NCBI GenBank assembly: GCA_963969595.1
Contig: OZ018409.1
Coordinates: 44,839,282-44,903,281 of the forward strand
Origin: Neckera pumila
Taxonomy: Eukaryota > Streptophyta > Bryopsida > Hypnales > Neckeraceae
Direction: 5' to 3'
DNA length: 64,000 nucleotides
Shown here: positions 36,224-48,780 of the stretch, piece after piece
Layout: each line of letters starts with the position of its first letter
Position numbering within the stretch: the stretch's first letter is position 1
Translations under genes and position numbers: made by a program
Notes under the pieces: model-generated
The model's input: the letters and a program-made list of their open reading frames with translations, nothing else
The model's database searches: none
What the model was told of the DNA's origin: nothing

Positions 36224-36425
36224 ATGTAAAAACTGCCCCCTATTTTGTGTCGCTCAAATTTTGTATTTCTTCACATCCCTTAACTAATCCGGGGCCTCTG
36301 ATTGCAAATATGAGTTCAGAAATTGCAAATTTCATCAAATGTGGCATATAAAGAAATTTCAGTGTTTTCTGCAAGGGTAAAACTTGGGGCAATAGAGGGG
36401 TCAATCTCCCCTGGCCTGATCGAAT
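36171..36425. mobile_element. Mutator-like MITE, second copy, inside the F-box gene
   Basis: The element 36180-36416 (237 bp) is flanked by TGATCAAAT and TGATCGAAT, a 9-bp target duplication with one mismatch. Its inverted ends are CCAGGGAGGACCGACCCC and GGGGTCAATCTCCCCTGG. It belongs to the same family as 4585-4819. Confidence 0.8.
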
Positions 36426-37656
36426 TCAGTTCATAAGTTGGAAGGAAGTGAAGTGCTGCAATTACGGAGTATTATGTAACTAATTAATTACAGAGATCTA
36501 AAAAGCAGTGGACCCATAGGGAAAGCAGGTCTTCACTGACTATATTTGAGTTCCACGTAATTTCAACTTCGAATGTAATTTACATTTGGATAAGTTAATT
36601 TTGTGATTCCATTGAAAAATTTAGCTTAGATACCGAACTTCACTAAATATTAAATTTTCTTTGGCCCATTCTAATTTTTTAGCATTGGACACTACATACA
36701 TATTAGCATTTTTTTATTCAAGATCATACCACCTTGTAATTAGATTATGCTATAATTAGGACTCATGAGCCTTTAAAGGACAAATGGATGATCGTGGAAA
36801 TCATCCCTTTGAATCCCGTATCATTGGCTTAGAAAACTATAAAATTACAAAAAAACACAAAGCGGAAATATTGTAGAAGAACTTCCCTTTTCATAACAAA
36901 ATTCCAAGGACGAATAGTTGTACTAATTTCCTACTAAAAGGTTTCTCTTTCATCCATCGGATACGAAATGTCCTTATCCATGTTGAAGGCTCAACTTCTA
37001 TGTGTACAACTGGAAGTATCAATAGAAGTATTTATTCACTTTGATGGCTTGTAAAATCACTTAATTCAAGTAAAGTAATCTATTTCTTTAGAATCATGGT
37101 TTTCTCAATTATGTATAAACATTTCACATAGCATATATTGAATAAAGCACTTGTACATCACGAATGAATTTTAAATTACTAATTATCTTGATGGCATTGT
37201 GAATGGTGTGTCATTCATTTGAAGTTCCTCACTCTTTCATTTACATGTCAAAACCTCGAAAACCTAAGCTTCGACTTCTTTGCACAAAACCTAAGCTTCG
37301 ACTTCTTTGCATTCGACTTCGTTGCACAAACTCTTAAATCAAACTGAAAAATTCATTTGTAATCCTGGATTTCTGGTGCTACAAGTGTACCTCCCGGCCC
37401 GCATTGATTTCATGGATGAAGTCCATAATTGCATGAACTTGATATTTTCCTGCACGAAAAAGTTAAAAAACACACTTTCTTCTATTATATAAGGTGAAAT
37501 AGCCATTGAATTTTCAAAGAAAAAAACTTGATAATTTCTTGAATATACATGAGTATGCTACAAATTTGTGAAGTTTAGATATATGATGTACCCCAAAATG
37601 ATTTTCACATTCACATACTTAAACTACACATTTTGGACTTCCTATATCTATATATT
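36426..37656. other. Intergenic with a family G element and a small tandem duplication
   Basis: Positions about 36773-36993 (GAGCCTTTAAAGGACAAATG ... GTCCTTATCCATG) are related to the family G elements at 48552-48780 and 49042-49269. At 37256-37312 a 29-bp unit containing CCTAAGCTTCGACTTCTTTG is tandemly duplicated. Nothing else was recognised. Confidence 0.5.
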
Positions 37657-38575
37657 TTAATCCCTAAAGTCCTAAGGCATTTTTCTGTCAAAAACAACTC
37701 AAAATTGCTAATTCTATTGCGTTCATCTAAGAAAAGAGAATTTTTTTTTTGAATCTAACCGTAGGATCTTGTATTTAACTTGTCTTAGATCATGTGGTAA
37801 AAGTTTCATAAAATTTGACCATACAGATTAAAAGATATTAGCATTCAAAGTTGGAAAAATTTGATTTTTTGAACACTGACTTGCAATTTCAGATGGCTTC
37901 GACCGCCATTTGTAAAAAAAACTTGCACTACAGACTTTGAATTTAATTTTTTTTATGTTGAATAATTGAGTTGAGAATCTAGAAAAATAAACTCCAAAAA
38001 ATACACTTGATTTTCATTCTTTAAAAAATTGTTAAGTAGAAATAGGTCCAAGATTGAAAGAAAAACTAAATTGTCAATATCTCTAAGATGCGATTAAAAC
38101 TCTATAATCCCAATAGTAAGGTTGTTTAAGTAAGCAAATTTAGCCTTGTCAAAAAAAATTTGTGAAAAATTGTGAAAATTGCATTCAGAAATGAATCCTA
38201 CAAATTATTTTTTCAAGAAGATGCTTTAATTGCCCGAAAAATAAGATTGTCCATAACTTTTGCATAACAAATCCAAATGGAATGAATCAAAGCTTCCCAT
38301 ATAGATAAAAATACAAATGAAAAAATAATTTTTAAAATTAAAAAAAAAAATTTGTGTGAGAAGATTTCTGCCCGCCGCACCAAAAAAAAGGACCTTTTGT
38401 GCCATAACCTTTGCTCCCTAGCACCGATTGAAATAAAAATTATGTTCCCATAAAGCTAATGTGCTTTTCTATCTTCACAAAAAGTTTTAGAAAATAATGA
38501 TGAATATTGAAGCCGTAGTAGCCTGCCCAAAATCCATTTTGTCCCCCGAGGGGACAATGGGACTTTAGGGGTTAA
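37657..38575. mobile_element. TTAA-flanked element, family A (copy A4)
   Basis: The element 37661-38571 (911 bp) lies between TTAA copies. It begins TCCCTAAAGTCCTAAGG, ends ATGGGACTTTAGGGG, and carries the right-end hairpin GTCCCCCGAGGGGAC at 38541-38555. It is colinear with A1. Confidence 0.82.
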
Positions 38576-39699
38576 CCCTTAAACGTCTTGATCCATTGTT
38601 AAATGGTCAAACTTCCTCTCTGAGCTAAATTTAGCATTTTAGATTGTGTTTAAATAAAAATCTTATCTTTTCATCACTTGACATTCTAAATTATTTATCC
38701 TTGTGAGAAAGTTCAATTTGTTTTGTAAAAAATTGTAATTGTTATCATTTTTGTTGCAAAATTTGACCATAAACAAGAAAAAATAGCAAAAACAATTTAA
38801 ATGATTTGAAATTTTTTCAAGAGTTACAAATAGCAGTAGAAACTAGTGCAAAAAAATTTCAATTGGTTATTTTATTTTTTACACCCAAAACAACCACAAC
38901 AAAGACCTTGAAGTAAAATTCAACTATTGAACCAAATTTTTTGTTTTCCTTAATAGATGAGTAAAATTTTGATAATTTTTTCTAGTAGAAAAATTAATTT
39001 TCTATTTATGTTGTTTCTTTCAATAATTTTGATGGAAAAATCAAATTATAGTGACTTTTTAAAGCTAAAGATGGAAATCAAATTATATAAAACATAATAT
39101 ATATTAGAATAATTTGAATTTTAACCATAAATTGAAGGATGGAATGAGAAACATAATTCTATAATTTAAATATAAAGTAATAATTTTTTAAAGAAATTAT
39201 TAATGAAAAACATACTATATTGAGTTATTTGAATTCTAACATATGGAGCTTTGAATTGCAATAATTCTTTCAATTTTTGACATTTTTCAAAATTTTGAAA
39301 TGGAGTGGAAACAAAACTTGTCAAGTTCCATTTTCTTAGTTTAAATCAAATTCCAAAAATAGTTATTTTGAAAGTTATAATCGAGGTTGACCAAGGCGCA
39401 TCCACTTTTGGGATGCGTGGACCTTTAAGGGTTATAGATCAATTAGGGTATAATGCTGGAAATGGGTGCCTCTCTCTTAGTATAAATTGACTTTGTAGCA
39501 CATTTAGTAGTATCTTTTGCAACTTGAAATAAGGGCATTGTCATTGTGTGGCGGTCAAATCCCCATTGGAAATAACACTTGGAAGGCACTTCCTGTAGCC
39601 CAAGCACTCTAGATCCCCAAGTCCCCAGCATGGGCCAACCAAAGTGCTCCGCCCCATCCTTAAACTTTAGACTCTCCATTATGGCTGCTATATTTTCTA
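38576..39699. other. AT-rich intergenic, nothing recognised
   Basis: No feature was supported. The short readings near 39305-39679 have no family resemblance. Confidence 0.4.
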
Positions 39700-40631
39700 T
39701 TAACTTCTAAAGTTCCATAACTATGTTTTCACCAAAAATGCTCAAAAACTGTCATTTTTAGTACAAGTATCCAATTTTTGAAAAAAACTTTTTTTTACAC
39801 ATGTAACCGTAGGATCTTGTAGTATGGTGACTTGAGAACATATGGTAAAAATTTTAGGAATTTCCGCCACGTGGATTGCAAGATATATGCATTCAGATTC
39901 ACTAAAACCGTTTTTTTGGCCCTACGAAAAACAGGGCAGCAGCACTTCACAAGCTCACTTTTCAATGAAAAAATGTCCAAAATGATGGTGCTCCTTTGGA
40001 TTCTTTTTCCTAGACAAGTTGGCTACATGCTTGAAAATTTTCACTTCGTTTGGAATTGTACAATATACAAAAAAAAAATAATAAGTAGATAGTAGTAGAG
40101 AATGATTCAAAATACAAAATTGTCAAGAATTTAATTATGGAATTGAAAAATCCTAATCCCAATGGTTGCAATGTTGTAATAAATAATCTACATCCTAGGA
40201 CTTTATTTTTTTCAAAAAATATTGAAAATTGAGTAAGATAAAGGACTTCAAAGTTTATTTTAGAGTAGAAAATCCATAACTGCCCGCAAACTTAAAATCT
40301 TCATAACTTTTGACTCATTAATCAAAATGGGATGATTAAAAGCTTTTTACCTATACACAACTCTAAAAAACCAATTTCAAATTATTTTTCTTCGAAAAAA
40401 GTGATTTTTTTTATCTGCCCGGACTACCTAGTTACGAAAAAAAGTAATAGATTAGGTCATAACTTTTGACTCGTATTTCCAAATGTCATGAAACTTGGTG
40501 CATATGAAAGATATTCCTCGCCCCCACCCTCTATTAAAATTTCAGCCAGAAATATGGAAATTTCTAGTCGTACTTACCTACCCAAAAATTCTATACAGCC
40601 AAAAAACGCATGTTGGTCCTTTAGGGGTTAA
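39700..40631. mobile_element. TTAA-flanked element, family B (copy B2)
   Basis: The element 39704-40627 (924 bp) lies between TTAA copies. It begins CTTCTAAAGTTCCATAACTA and ends TTGGTCCTTTAGGGG. It has the same interior as B1 (GGCTACATGCTTGAAAA, ATCCCAATGGTTGCAATG). Confidence 0.8.
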
Positions 40632-40820
40632 AAAGATCAAATTCCAATTGTTTGCTATTACTACGAGCTTCAATAGTTCATTTGACAAGCTCTAAAGTCT
40701 GAGGACAGTGAAGCTAGGACACAAAAATCTTTAAACAACAATCAACTCCGGGCCCTATTAAAAAGTTCACCATCCATGCAAAGCCGAGGAAAAAAGAAGA
40801 AAACTTAGCACATCTGGTAC

Positions 40821-40966
40821 TTAGGGCCTCTTCACACTATGGCCGTTCAAGTCGAGAGTCCGTCAGTTTCCACCCATCATACTGCAGTGTCCGTCGGTTC
40901 CACCAATTATATTACAGAGTCCCACGGCCTCTCGACTTGGACAGCCATAGTGTGAAGAGGCCCTTA
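40821..40966. mobile_element. PIF/Harbinger (Tourist-like) MITE
   Basis: The element 40824-40963 (140 bp) has inverted ends GGGCCTCTTCACACTATGG and CCATAGTGTGAAGAGGCCC. Both flanks are TTA, the usual PIF/Harbinger target duplication. It lies about 1.6 kb upstream of the glucanase start codon. Confidence 0.85.
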
Positions 40967-41054
40967 AGTAATTGCACCTACTGTCAAAGTAAGGGTTGTT
41001 TTGGCTCCTAAACCCGGATGGTGGACCGACCCGAGGTGACGATGCACCGAATTC

Positions 41055-42442
41055 TGACCGTAAACCCTAAACCCTAAAAACCCCTAATTTTTTTTTTTAT
41101 ACTTAAGAAATTTAAAATTGAAAAAATAATCCACGCAAACAAAACTCACTGTTTGCTGCGTCGCCAGTTCGTCTCTCTCTCTCTCTCTCTCTGAACGTTC
41201 CTCCAAACAAAACTTTCTCCTCGCAGGACATCGTCCCTCCGGAAAGACCGGCACTCCAAAGGTCCATGTCCGTTGCAAAGCTCACGCGGAGCCAGCTTTC
41301 CTTGCGCAGGGAACACTTATAATAAGAAGTCTTATTACTCCTTACCGACCTCACTTGGCCGTTGGGGTGGCCACTATGCACATGGCTGCTGCTGCACCTT
41401 CAAACGCCACTTCTCAAGCTCGCTCGCTCATCACACAACTGTCATCAGGCTCTTGCTAACGGTACCCCGGAACTTAATCCAGCCATCACAGTCTAACCTG
41501 CCTAACTCCATTTCACGCCATTGTTGCAACAAACAGCACCTTGCTGCATTGGCTCTGAGAGAGATTGGAAGGTGATTGCTAGTTTCACGGGAACGAGCTA
41601 GCCAAGCACGTACTTCACATTGTCGCTGGACAATGAAGGATCGGCATTGGGAGCTTTGTGAGTGGACGTGAGATCGAGGATTGCCAGAGGTTTGGGGTGC
41701 CAGGGTACTGTGCTTGTGGGTGTGTTTGGATTGTGAGCGTATTCGATCGTCACTCTTGTTTTGGGTGGTCGTATTGGTGTGCTGGCTTTGGGTATTTGAG
41801 TGTGGGTGATTGCCTCACGGGGATGAGCAGAGCAGAGCAGAGCAGAGCACTCATTGCATGTAGCCGCCTCTAGCTGCTTTTCGCTGTTGATGAATTGAAG
41901 TCAGAATCAGCTTTTGCAGATAGTACGTACGTACGACGGGAGTTTTGAGCGTTGACGTGAGCTGATTGCGGTTTTGGGTGCCAGAGGATTGCAACTTGCA
42001 TTGCATTGTGTTTTGCCTTGATTGAGCGCAATCGTACGTCGTCCCTGTTTCGGTGCTCGCATTAGAATGGTAACTGTTGGTTTCGTGCATTTGTGAGTGA
42101 GGGTGATTGCTTCACGGCTAGTACGTACGGAACTCTCATTGCGTTTGTAGATATCGGGTTATTGCCAGGTTCGATTACAGTGTGTTCATCCAGACTGAGC
42201 GCAATCGTCACTCGGAATAGAGTGTTGACTAGTCTTACAGAGTTGAAGGAGGCGGACATCGTCTCTTTGCTTCCGTTGGGGGTTAATTGCAGGTTTCGAG
42301 GATGAGAGTTTGAAACTCATTTGCGTTGTGGCTGCTAGATGCTGTGTAAACTTAGCTAGCCGGGGCTTTTCTCCAGGAGTGCAGCGGTGGTCGGCTTCTC
42401 TTGGACAGAAAATTTGCTGCTTCCGTTTGTTTTCTCAGTACA
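41055..42442 (+). promoter_or_regulatory. Promoter and long leader of the glucanase gene
   Basis: A GC-richer block runs up to the start codon. It has a double telo-box (AAACCCTAAACCCTAAAAA, about 41062-41080), a TC microsatellite (41172-41192) of the kind found near plant transcription starts, and a GAGCA x5 run (about 41825-41849). GGGTGATTGC(C/T)TCACGG occurs at 41804-41820 and 42101-42117. No coding exon was recognised, so it is treated as promoter plus 5' UTR. Confidence 0.5.
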
Positions 42443-44899
42443 ATGCCGTGGGCACGGTGCGCTAGCGTGAACCTCCACCACCTCGTTGTCGCAGTCGTGC
42501 TCTGCCTGCTCTCCTCCCCAGTCGCAGGTCAGTCTCTTCACACTCTTCCCTTTCCCTACCCCCCTCCGTCATTGCAATTGCGCCAATTTGACATGCTCTG
42601 TGGCAATGGCAATGGCAATGGCAGAGGCCCATTCGATCGGCGCCGTGTACGGGAGAAACGGAGATAACATCCCGAGCGCCACCGACGCCGCGGCGCTCAT
42701 GCAAGCGAACTCCATCATGCGCGTGCGCATCTACGACCACGACAAGGACGTTCTGCAAGCGTTCGCCAGCACGCAAGTACGCGTGATCATCGCCGTCACG
42801 AACGACGAAATCTCCGATCTCGCCTCCGGAACGTCTTCCTCAGATTCTTGGGTGAAGTCCAACATCAGCCCTTACATCACCACCACGAACATCAACGCCA
42901 TCGCCGTCGGTAATGAGGTGCTCATCACAGACGCTACTCTAGCGCCTCACTTAGTCCCCGCCATGCAAAACCTCCAAACCTCACTTGCATCCCAAGGCTA
43001 CAACTCAGTGAAAGTCTCGGCGCCTCACGGACTCGGCATCCTGCAGCTTTCGTACCCGCCTTCCGCCGGCGCCTTCTTCGACAGCTTGCAAGGAGTAATA
43101 CAACCCTTGATTGAGTTTCTCGATTCTACGGGCTCCTTCTTCATGCTCAACGTGTACCCTTACTATCTTTACCTCAACGGCGCGGATAGCATTTCTTTGG
43201 ACTATGCGCTTTTCAACACAGACTCTCCAGTGGTGGACTCCACGACGGGGTTACAATACTTGAGCTTGTACGACGCGCAAGTCGACGCGCTCGTGTCTGC
43301 AATGGCCAAGCTGAACTACAGCAATGTTGGTATTGTTGTTACAGAGACCGGGTGGCCGTCCGAAGGCGACTCGGTTAGTGAGCCTGCTGCGAATTACCAG
43401 AACGCCAGGACTTACAATCAGCATCTGGTGCAGAGGACGATGAACAACTCAGGAACGCCGTTGCGACCAAAAGCAGACATCCCCGCGTACATCGTCTCGC
43501 TCTATGATGAAGATCTGCGGTCGTCGCCGCCTGTTTCGAATCGCCATTGGGGGTTATTTTATGGCAATGGGAGCAGCAAGTATGACTTCGAGTATCTGAC
43601 GGGTGCCACTACTAGTGGTGGTGGTGGTGGCGGTGGCGGGGGTGGTGGCGGGGGTGAACCAGGAAGTCCGCCATCGCCTGGTACACCACCAGCTCCAAGC
43701 GGCGTGAATACTTGGTGCGTTGCGAAGCCTGGGGCTGACAACAGCAGCTTGCAACAGGTGCGTGGACATGCTTTAACCCTAATTCCTGCGCTTGTTGCAG
43801 CTTTCTGCGATCTCTACAAGAAAAGGAATACCTGCAATGACTCTCGAACGGTAATTTGCAGTTTTCCTTGAATGGGCTTCTAACACTCAAGGTCCATGTT
43901 TTTGCACTGTTTTTTCGACACGTTGGAATCGGTTTTGCACTCCGCACTTTTGCATTGGTTTTCGAACGTTGCTTCAACGATCTTGTAGCGTTTCTTCTCC
44001 TATTTCAGGATTCCATCATTTTGTTCTCATTGCGAACGACTTGTAAGACTGTCACGAGAACTATTGTAAATGTAAATGTCGGAATCGGTTTCTTTTGCTG
44101 CGTTTTTTGCAGTTCCGTGTGCTGTTGGGGGAACTGATGAATTCGGGTTTGGGGATTGGGAATTAGGGTATAGATTGGGCGTGTGGAGCAGGGAAGGCGA
44201 TGTGCAATCCGATTCAGCCCGGAGGCGGTTGCTACCTTCCCAACACGCTGGTTTCGCATGCATCCTACGCCTTCAATATTCACTACCATTTCTTCCAAAC
44301 CGACCAAAGGTCTTGTATCTTCGGTGGCGATTCCGAGCTCACTACTGTCGATCCTAGTGAGTGCCTGCAGCCAAAACCCTAAACCTTGGGGGGTCTTTGA
44401 TGCTTTGCTGCAGACCGATACATGGGGATTCATTGGACATGCGCTACATGTATTCCTCATGCCACAGCTTCTTATGTGCAATGTCTGATTTAACAAAGTA
44501 AGTAGTTGGTATCTCTACCTGTAGTTATGTTATTGCAGTTGGCTTACTTCGGAATGAGATCCTAACTCTGGCCTTCTTGTAAATTTTATGTAGGTTACGG
44601 ATCATGCATTTACGTAGCAAGGTACTTTGAAGTTTTGAACCTTTCTCTCATGTGTGAAACTACAGCTGATCATTCCTTCCACGCTGATGAAAAACAACGA
44701 ATAAAACCAAAATTTCATGTTGTGCGAATTGAGTTTACGGAAAGAGTGCCAACCTAATATCTACCCCTCTGTTTCCATGTTTTGTGTTGGTGGTTGCAGC
44801 TCGGCCACAGGAAGGATGGACGCGGTGTCATCATGGACAAGCTTCCTGGTATTCTTTCTTGCGACTGCATTTTTGCTGTACCCTGCGGCGACAATCTGA
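42443..44899 (+). CDS. GPI-anchored glucan endo-1,3-beta-glucosidase (GH17 + X8), five exons
   Basis: Hydrolyses beta-1,3-glucan (callose) at the outer face of the plasma membrane or at plasmodesmata. Exons: 42443-42527, 42625-43757, 44167-44356, 44594-44621, 44800-44899; GT-AG introns, phases consistent, 511 residues. Residues 1-28 are a signal peptide (LVVAVVLCLLSSPVA). GH17 spans about 30-355, from SIGAVYGRNGDN; the proton donor is E126 (AVGNEVL) and the nucleophile E269 (VTETGWPSEGD). A run of 13 Gly (360-372) and a Pro-rich stretch make a linker. The X8/CBM43 module starts at W392 (TWCVAKPGA), continues WACGAGKAMCNPIQPGGGC across exon 3, and ends YGSCIYVA. The C-terminus is hydrophobic (FLVFFLATAFLLY), a GPI signal. 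Start: the ATG that begins the signal peptide. All catalytic residues are present, so it looks functional. Confidence 0.95.
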
Positions 44900-45400
44900 A
44901 GGCGAATCTTTTGAGGTTGGTTATCTTATCGAGCCATTTCATACGAAGTCAAGTCTCTTTGATGCCAATGCAGAGTACGTCCTTCGCCTTCTCCGAACCA
45001 CGGATTGAAAAGGGTTGAGCTTGGAGGCAGGGTCTTGTTTATTTATTTACAATAGAGTAGTTCCATGGCATCAACCCCCAGTTGCAGTCGTGGTATTTGA
45101 ACTCACACTTTAGATATACAACGAATTCATCAGTGTCTCCTTCAAATTGGGAAGCTGAGAATCATGACTGAGGAGCTGGTTGCCAGTCAAGTTTTTGATC
45201 GAGTGAGGGGTAGAGTAATCTGTTATCCTGGGATGTTATGAAAGTACGAGATCAGTAAAGCATATGCAATTTTTGTTTAGTCTTTTGCCTCATGAGAGTG
45301 GGATAGAGACTATCCTTTGTGTCATGCTTCTAGTCCAGATAAATACTAAGTCATTGTATATTTGATGTACACAATAAAGGCTGGAATACACAACCTCTCA
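44900..45400 (+). other. Glucanase 3' UTR
   Basis: An AATAAA signal lies at 45373-45378, about 475 bp after the stop codon, followed by a T-rich stretch (45400-45410). No other feature is seen. Confidence 0.45.
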
Positions 45401-46095
45401 TTGTTTTAACTCTTGAGCGCCCAGTGCGTGTTTACTAAAATCCAGACTCATTCCAATCGCTCTATCACCTAACAAGAGATCCACATAAACTAACCGTACC
45501 GATTGGTAATGGAGACAAGCTTGGAGCTCAAGGGAAAGGGGCACATCCTTTGACTGTACCGTTGAAAGGAAATCTTCAAATTTTGAGAGACAAGATCTCG
45601 TCATTGGGGAATGGGGGGCACAGTTGCACAGGGGTTAGTAGTTGATGCTTAGGGGTAGTATACATAGTGCATCAATTCAACTTCTTCGTGACACATCAAC
45701 TAAACAATGAATAATGTAATCAACATAGCCATTAAATATGTATGCCAAGCAAAAAGCCCATACATTGCAACTTTAATTCCAATGATGACCTTAGATTAGG
45801 TTCAATTTATGCATCAACTTAGGTTCATGTGTTTATTTTTTTGAACAATCATGGGGGTACTTTAAAGGTGAAGTTTAAGAAATTTGTTGGTTTTGTCTCT
45901 AGGACAAAGACTACTAATCCATCAATTCCTTGATTTCAGAAAGGAGTCATTCTTGCAATGAAACATCTTTTGGTCATTTGATAGAGTTTAACTTATGCAT
46001 GTCTAATAATCTTGGCAATGTTTAGTTCTATATGCATAATATAGTTTGAAATTGTTTTGGCATTCACTCTCCACATTTGTTTATGATCTAATTAT
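45401..46095. other. Intergenic, nothing recognised
   Basis: A 68-residue minus-strand reading (45604-45398) has no firm family match. Otherwise the stretch is empty. Confidence 0.4.
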
Positions 46096-46641
46096 TCAAC
46101 CCTAAAGTTGCTGCCATGTCGAAGTCACGATTGTTCCTATGAGTATAGTCAAAAATTGCCATTCTTTAGATCAATTAATGTAAAAGAAATCAGAATAAAA
46201 GATATAAAAAATTCAAACATACAAATTTGTATTAGACTACTATAATAGAAAGATCATAACATTTGAACTTAAGATTTTCTTTTTTTTTCCAAGCCTTGTT
46301 CCAGAAGTCAATAGACTTTAATTCTCCTAGAATGGGATTTTGCACTATATGCGGTTATTTTTTTTACATTTGCATACAATATCATCATAGTTACGTACTT
46401 GCCAAATTTTAAAACTAGGGAAGGAGTTTTGCACATGCTGCATAATCTATTCAAAAAGCTCAAGACAAAATAACTTTTGATTTGGGCACCTGATTTTCAA
46501 TATTTTTAAAATTCTGCAAAGAAGGTAGATGTCCATATAATATAGCAAAATTTCAAAATCATTCATTGAAAATTGACTATATAGTAACCTACGTAAATTT
46601 TCAATTGTCTACACAGTGGACAATTGTCCTTTAGGAGTTAA
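46096..46641. mobile_element. Internally deleted family B element (B6)
   Basis: It begins CCCTAAAGTTG next to TCAA (decayed TTAA) and ends ACAATTGTCCTTTAGGAG next to TTAA at 46638-46641. It is about 538 bp instead of about 920, so it is internally deleted. Confidence 0.55.
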
Positions 46642-46785
46642 TGATAAAGCTAAAACCAGAACTTTCAATTCCAATAAATGTTCAGTGCAACTCAAAAAAC
46701 TCAAAAATCTTGCACAAAGCTGCAATTTTACAGATGGAGTGATGTATATTTAAAACCTTTAATTCATTCTAATTTGATTAACTTC

Positions 46786-47090
46786 ATAACCCCTAAAGTC
46801 CCAAGTGCATCTTTGAAGACAATTGAAGGTTTGATTTGTTTCTTATAATTTCAATTTTTGGCATGACTTTTTGATTTTTTTAAAATAGGAAAACAAAATA
46901 GCTTTTGGAAGATATACCTTTTACTTAACTCAATGTCTAGGAGTGAAATTTATGCCAAATGAAATTCAAAATATTCAATTTCTAGCAGCAAAAAAACTTC
47001 ACAAAAATTTGAAATAATTTTTTTTAATTTATTTCCAACAAATTATATTTTTATCTGTATAAAATGGCAGAATTGGTATGAGGCTTTCTC
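46786..47090. mobile_element. Family A end fragment (A5)
   Basis: CCCCTAAAGTCCCAAGTGC lies next to ATAA (decayed TTAA), followed by interior sequence resembling family A. The opposite end was not found. Confidence 0.4.
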
Positions 47091-47543
47091 TCCGTAATGG
47101 AAAAAAGCCCCCCCCAACTAGAGTTGGTCAATGGAGAGTGTATAGGATTCTAATGGCTTTTTTAATTGAAATACTCCAATTTGGCCCCCCAAAGCCTTAA
47201 ACCACTAAGGCAGCACGCCCAAATTTCCCCCAAAACACCTTCTAACATCCTTCCATCTCCTATTCAAGCATTCAAATAGATCAAGGCTATTTTCTAGACC
47301 AAACTCTAATTCAAATATGCATTTAGGGACCCAAAATGGCCTAAATTAGACCCTACCAAACAAATATAGTATACCTCATGCATTCATATCAAACGCCCAC
47401 TTCAACTATGTATGTTAAAATACCACTAAAATTTGCAATTAAAACCTCAAAATGGATTAATTTGTACCCCTTACCAATATTTTCAGCACCCTTTAATCAC
47501 ACAAAACACCTAAATTCAAATATGCATTGGTCCAAAATTTGCC
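47091..47543. other. Intergenic, nothing recognised
   Basis: No feature was supported. Confidence 0.4.
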
Positions 47544-48473
47544 TTAACCCCTAAAGGACCAACATGCATTTTTTGGCCATATAGAAATTTTGGGCAGGTA
47601 CGTGTGACTAGAGATATCCATATTTGAGGCTGAAATTTTAATAGAAGGTGGGGGCGAGGAATATCTTCATGTGTACCAAGTTTCATGACATTTTGAAATA
47701 CGAGTCAAAACTTGTGACCTAATATGTTACTTTTTTTTTGTAACTGGGCAGTTTGGGCAGATAAAAAAAAATCATTTTTTCCGGAATTTTTTTTTGAAAT
47801 TGGTTCTCTACATTTATATATACTTAAAAAGCTTTGAGTCATTCCATTTCAATCAATGAGTCAAAAGTTATGAGGGTTTTTGATTTGCGGGCAGTTATGG
47901 ATTGTCTACTCTAAAAAAAACTTTAAAGTCGTTTATTTAACTCAATTTTCAATATTTTTGGAAAAAAATAAATCCTAGGATGTAAATTGATTATTACAAC
48001 ATTACAACCGTTGGGATTGGCTTTTTTAAATTCCATGATTAAATTTTTAACAATTTAGTATTTTGAGTCATTTTCTACTTCTTTCTACTTACTATTTTTT
48101 TCCTATATGTTGTACAATTCCAAATGATGTGAAATTTTTTGTGCATATAGACAACTTGTTCAGGAAACTGAATTCAAAGAAGCACCACCTTTATCGGCAT
48201 TTTTTCATTGAAAAGTGAGCTTGCAAAGTGCAGCTGCCCGTTTTTTCGCAGGATTGAAAAAATGGTTTTCAAGACTTTGAATGCTTATATCTTATGATCC
48301 ACACGGTGGAATTTTCTGAAATTTTTACCACATGTTTTCAAAATATCATACTACAAGATCCTACGATTACATGTGTCAAAATTTGTTTTTTCCAAAAATT
48401 TGGTAGTTGTATTAGAAATGGCAGTTTTGGAGCGTTTTTGGTGATTACATAGTCATGAAACTTTAGGGGTTAA
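47544..48473. mobile_element. TTAA-flanked element, family B (copy B3, reversed)
   Basis: The element 47548-48469 (922 bp) lies between TTAA copies. It begins CCCCTAAAGGACCAACATGC and ends CATGAAACTTTAGGGG. By eye it is almost identical to B4 (56760-57682) from end to end. Confidence 0.85.
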
Positions 48474-48551
48474 CTTTTCTTAAATCTATAAATTCATTTA
48501 CAAGTCTTCACCCATTTTCTTCAACCCTTTCATTTGGCCAACCACCTCAAT

Positions 48552-48780
48552 CCTTTAACGTTGGGCTAATGATTGTAGAAATCATCCCTTTTTGTGGTGT
48601 TTGACATTATCTACTTTAAAGAAAATTCTAAAGTACTCATGTGAGGTCAAACTATTGTGTAAGATCTTCCTTTTTTGTACAAAATTCTAAGGATGAACAA
48701 TTGCAACCACTCTTGTCCTACATAGAAAGATTCTTTGTCATTCATTGGCCAAAAAATGGCCGCAGTGTTGTCTAAGGTTT
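48552..48780. mobile_element. Family G small element (copy G3)
   Basis: It starts near TCCTTTAACGTTGGGC and ends near GTCTAAGGTTTAA. The interior (GAAATCATCCCTTT, CTAAGGATGAACAA) is shared with the copies near 36773 and 49046. The ends are decayed. Confidence 0.45.

Noticed and set aside
41061..41085. Telomere-like AAACCCTAAACCCTAAAAA
   Set aside because: Only two units; best read as telo-boxes of a promoter, not an interstitial telomere.
43554..43977. Minus-strand readings rich in Pro/His opposite the glucanase linker
   Set aside because: They are the shadow of the Gly-rich linker of a well supported plus-strand gene.
45398..45604. Minus-strand reading containing LVYVDLLLGD, reminiscent of a reverse-transcriptase YVDD box
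   Set aside because: The second Asp is missing, the surrounding residues do not fit copia RT, and no other retroelement domain is nearby.
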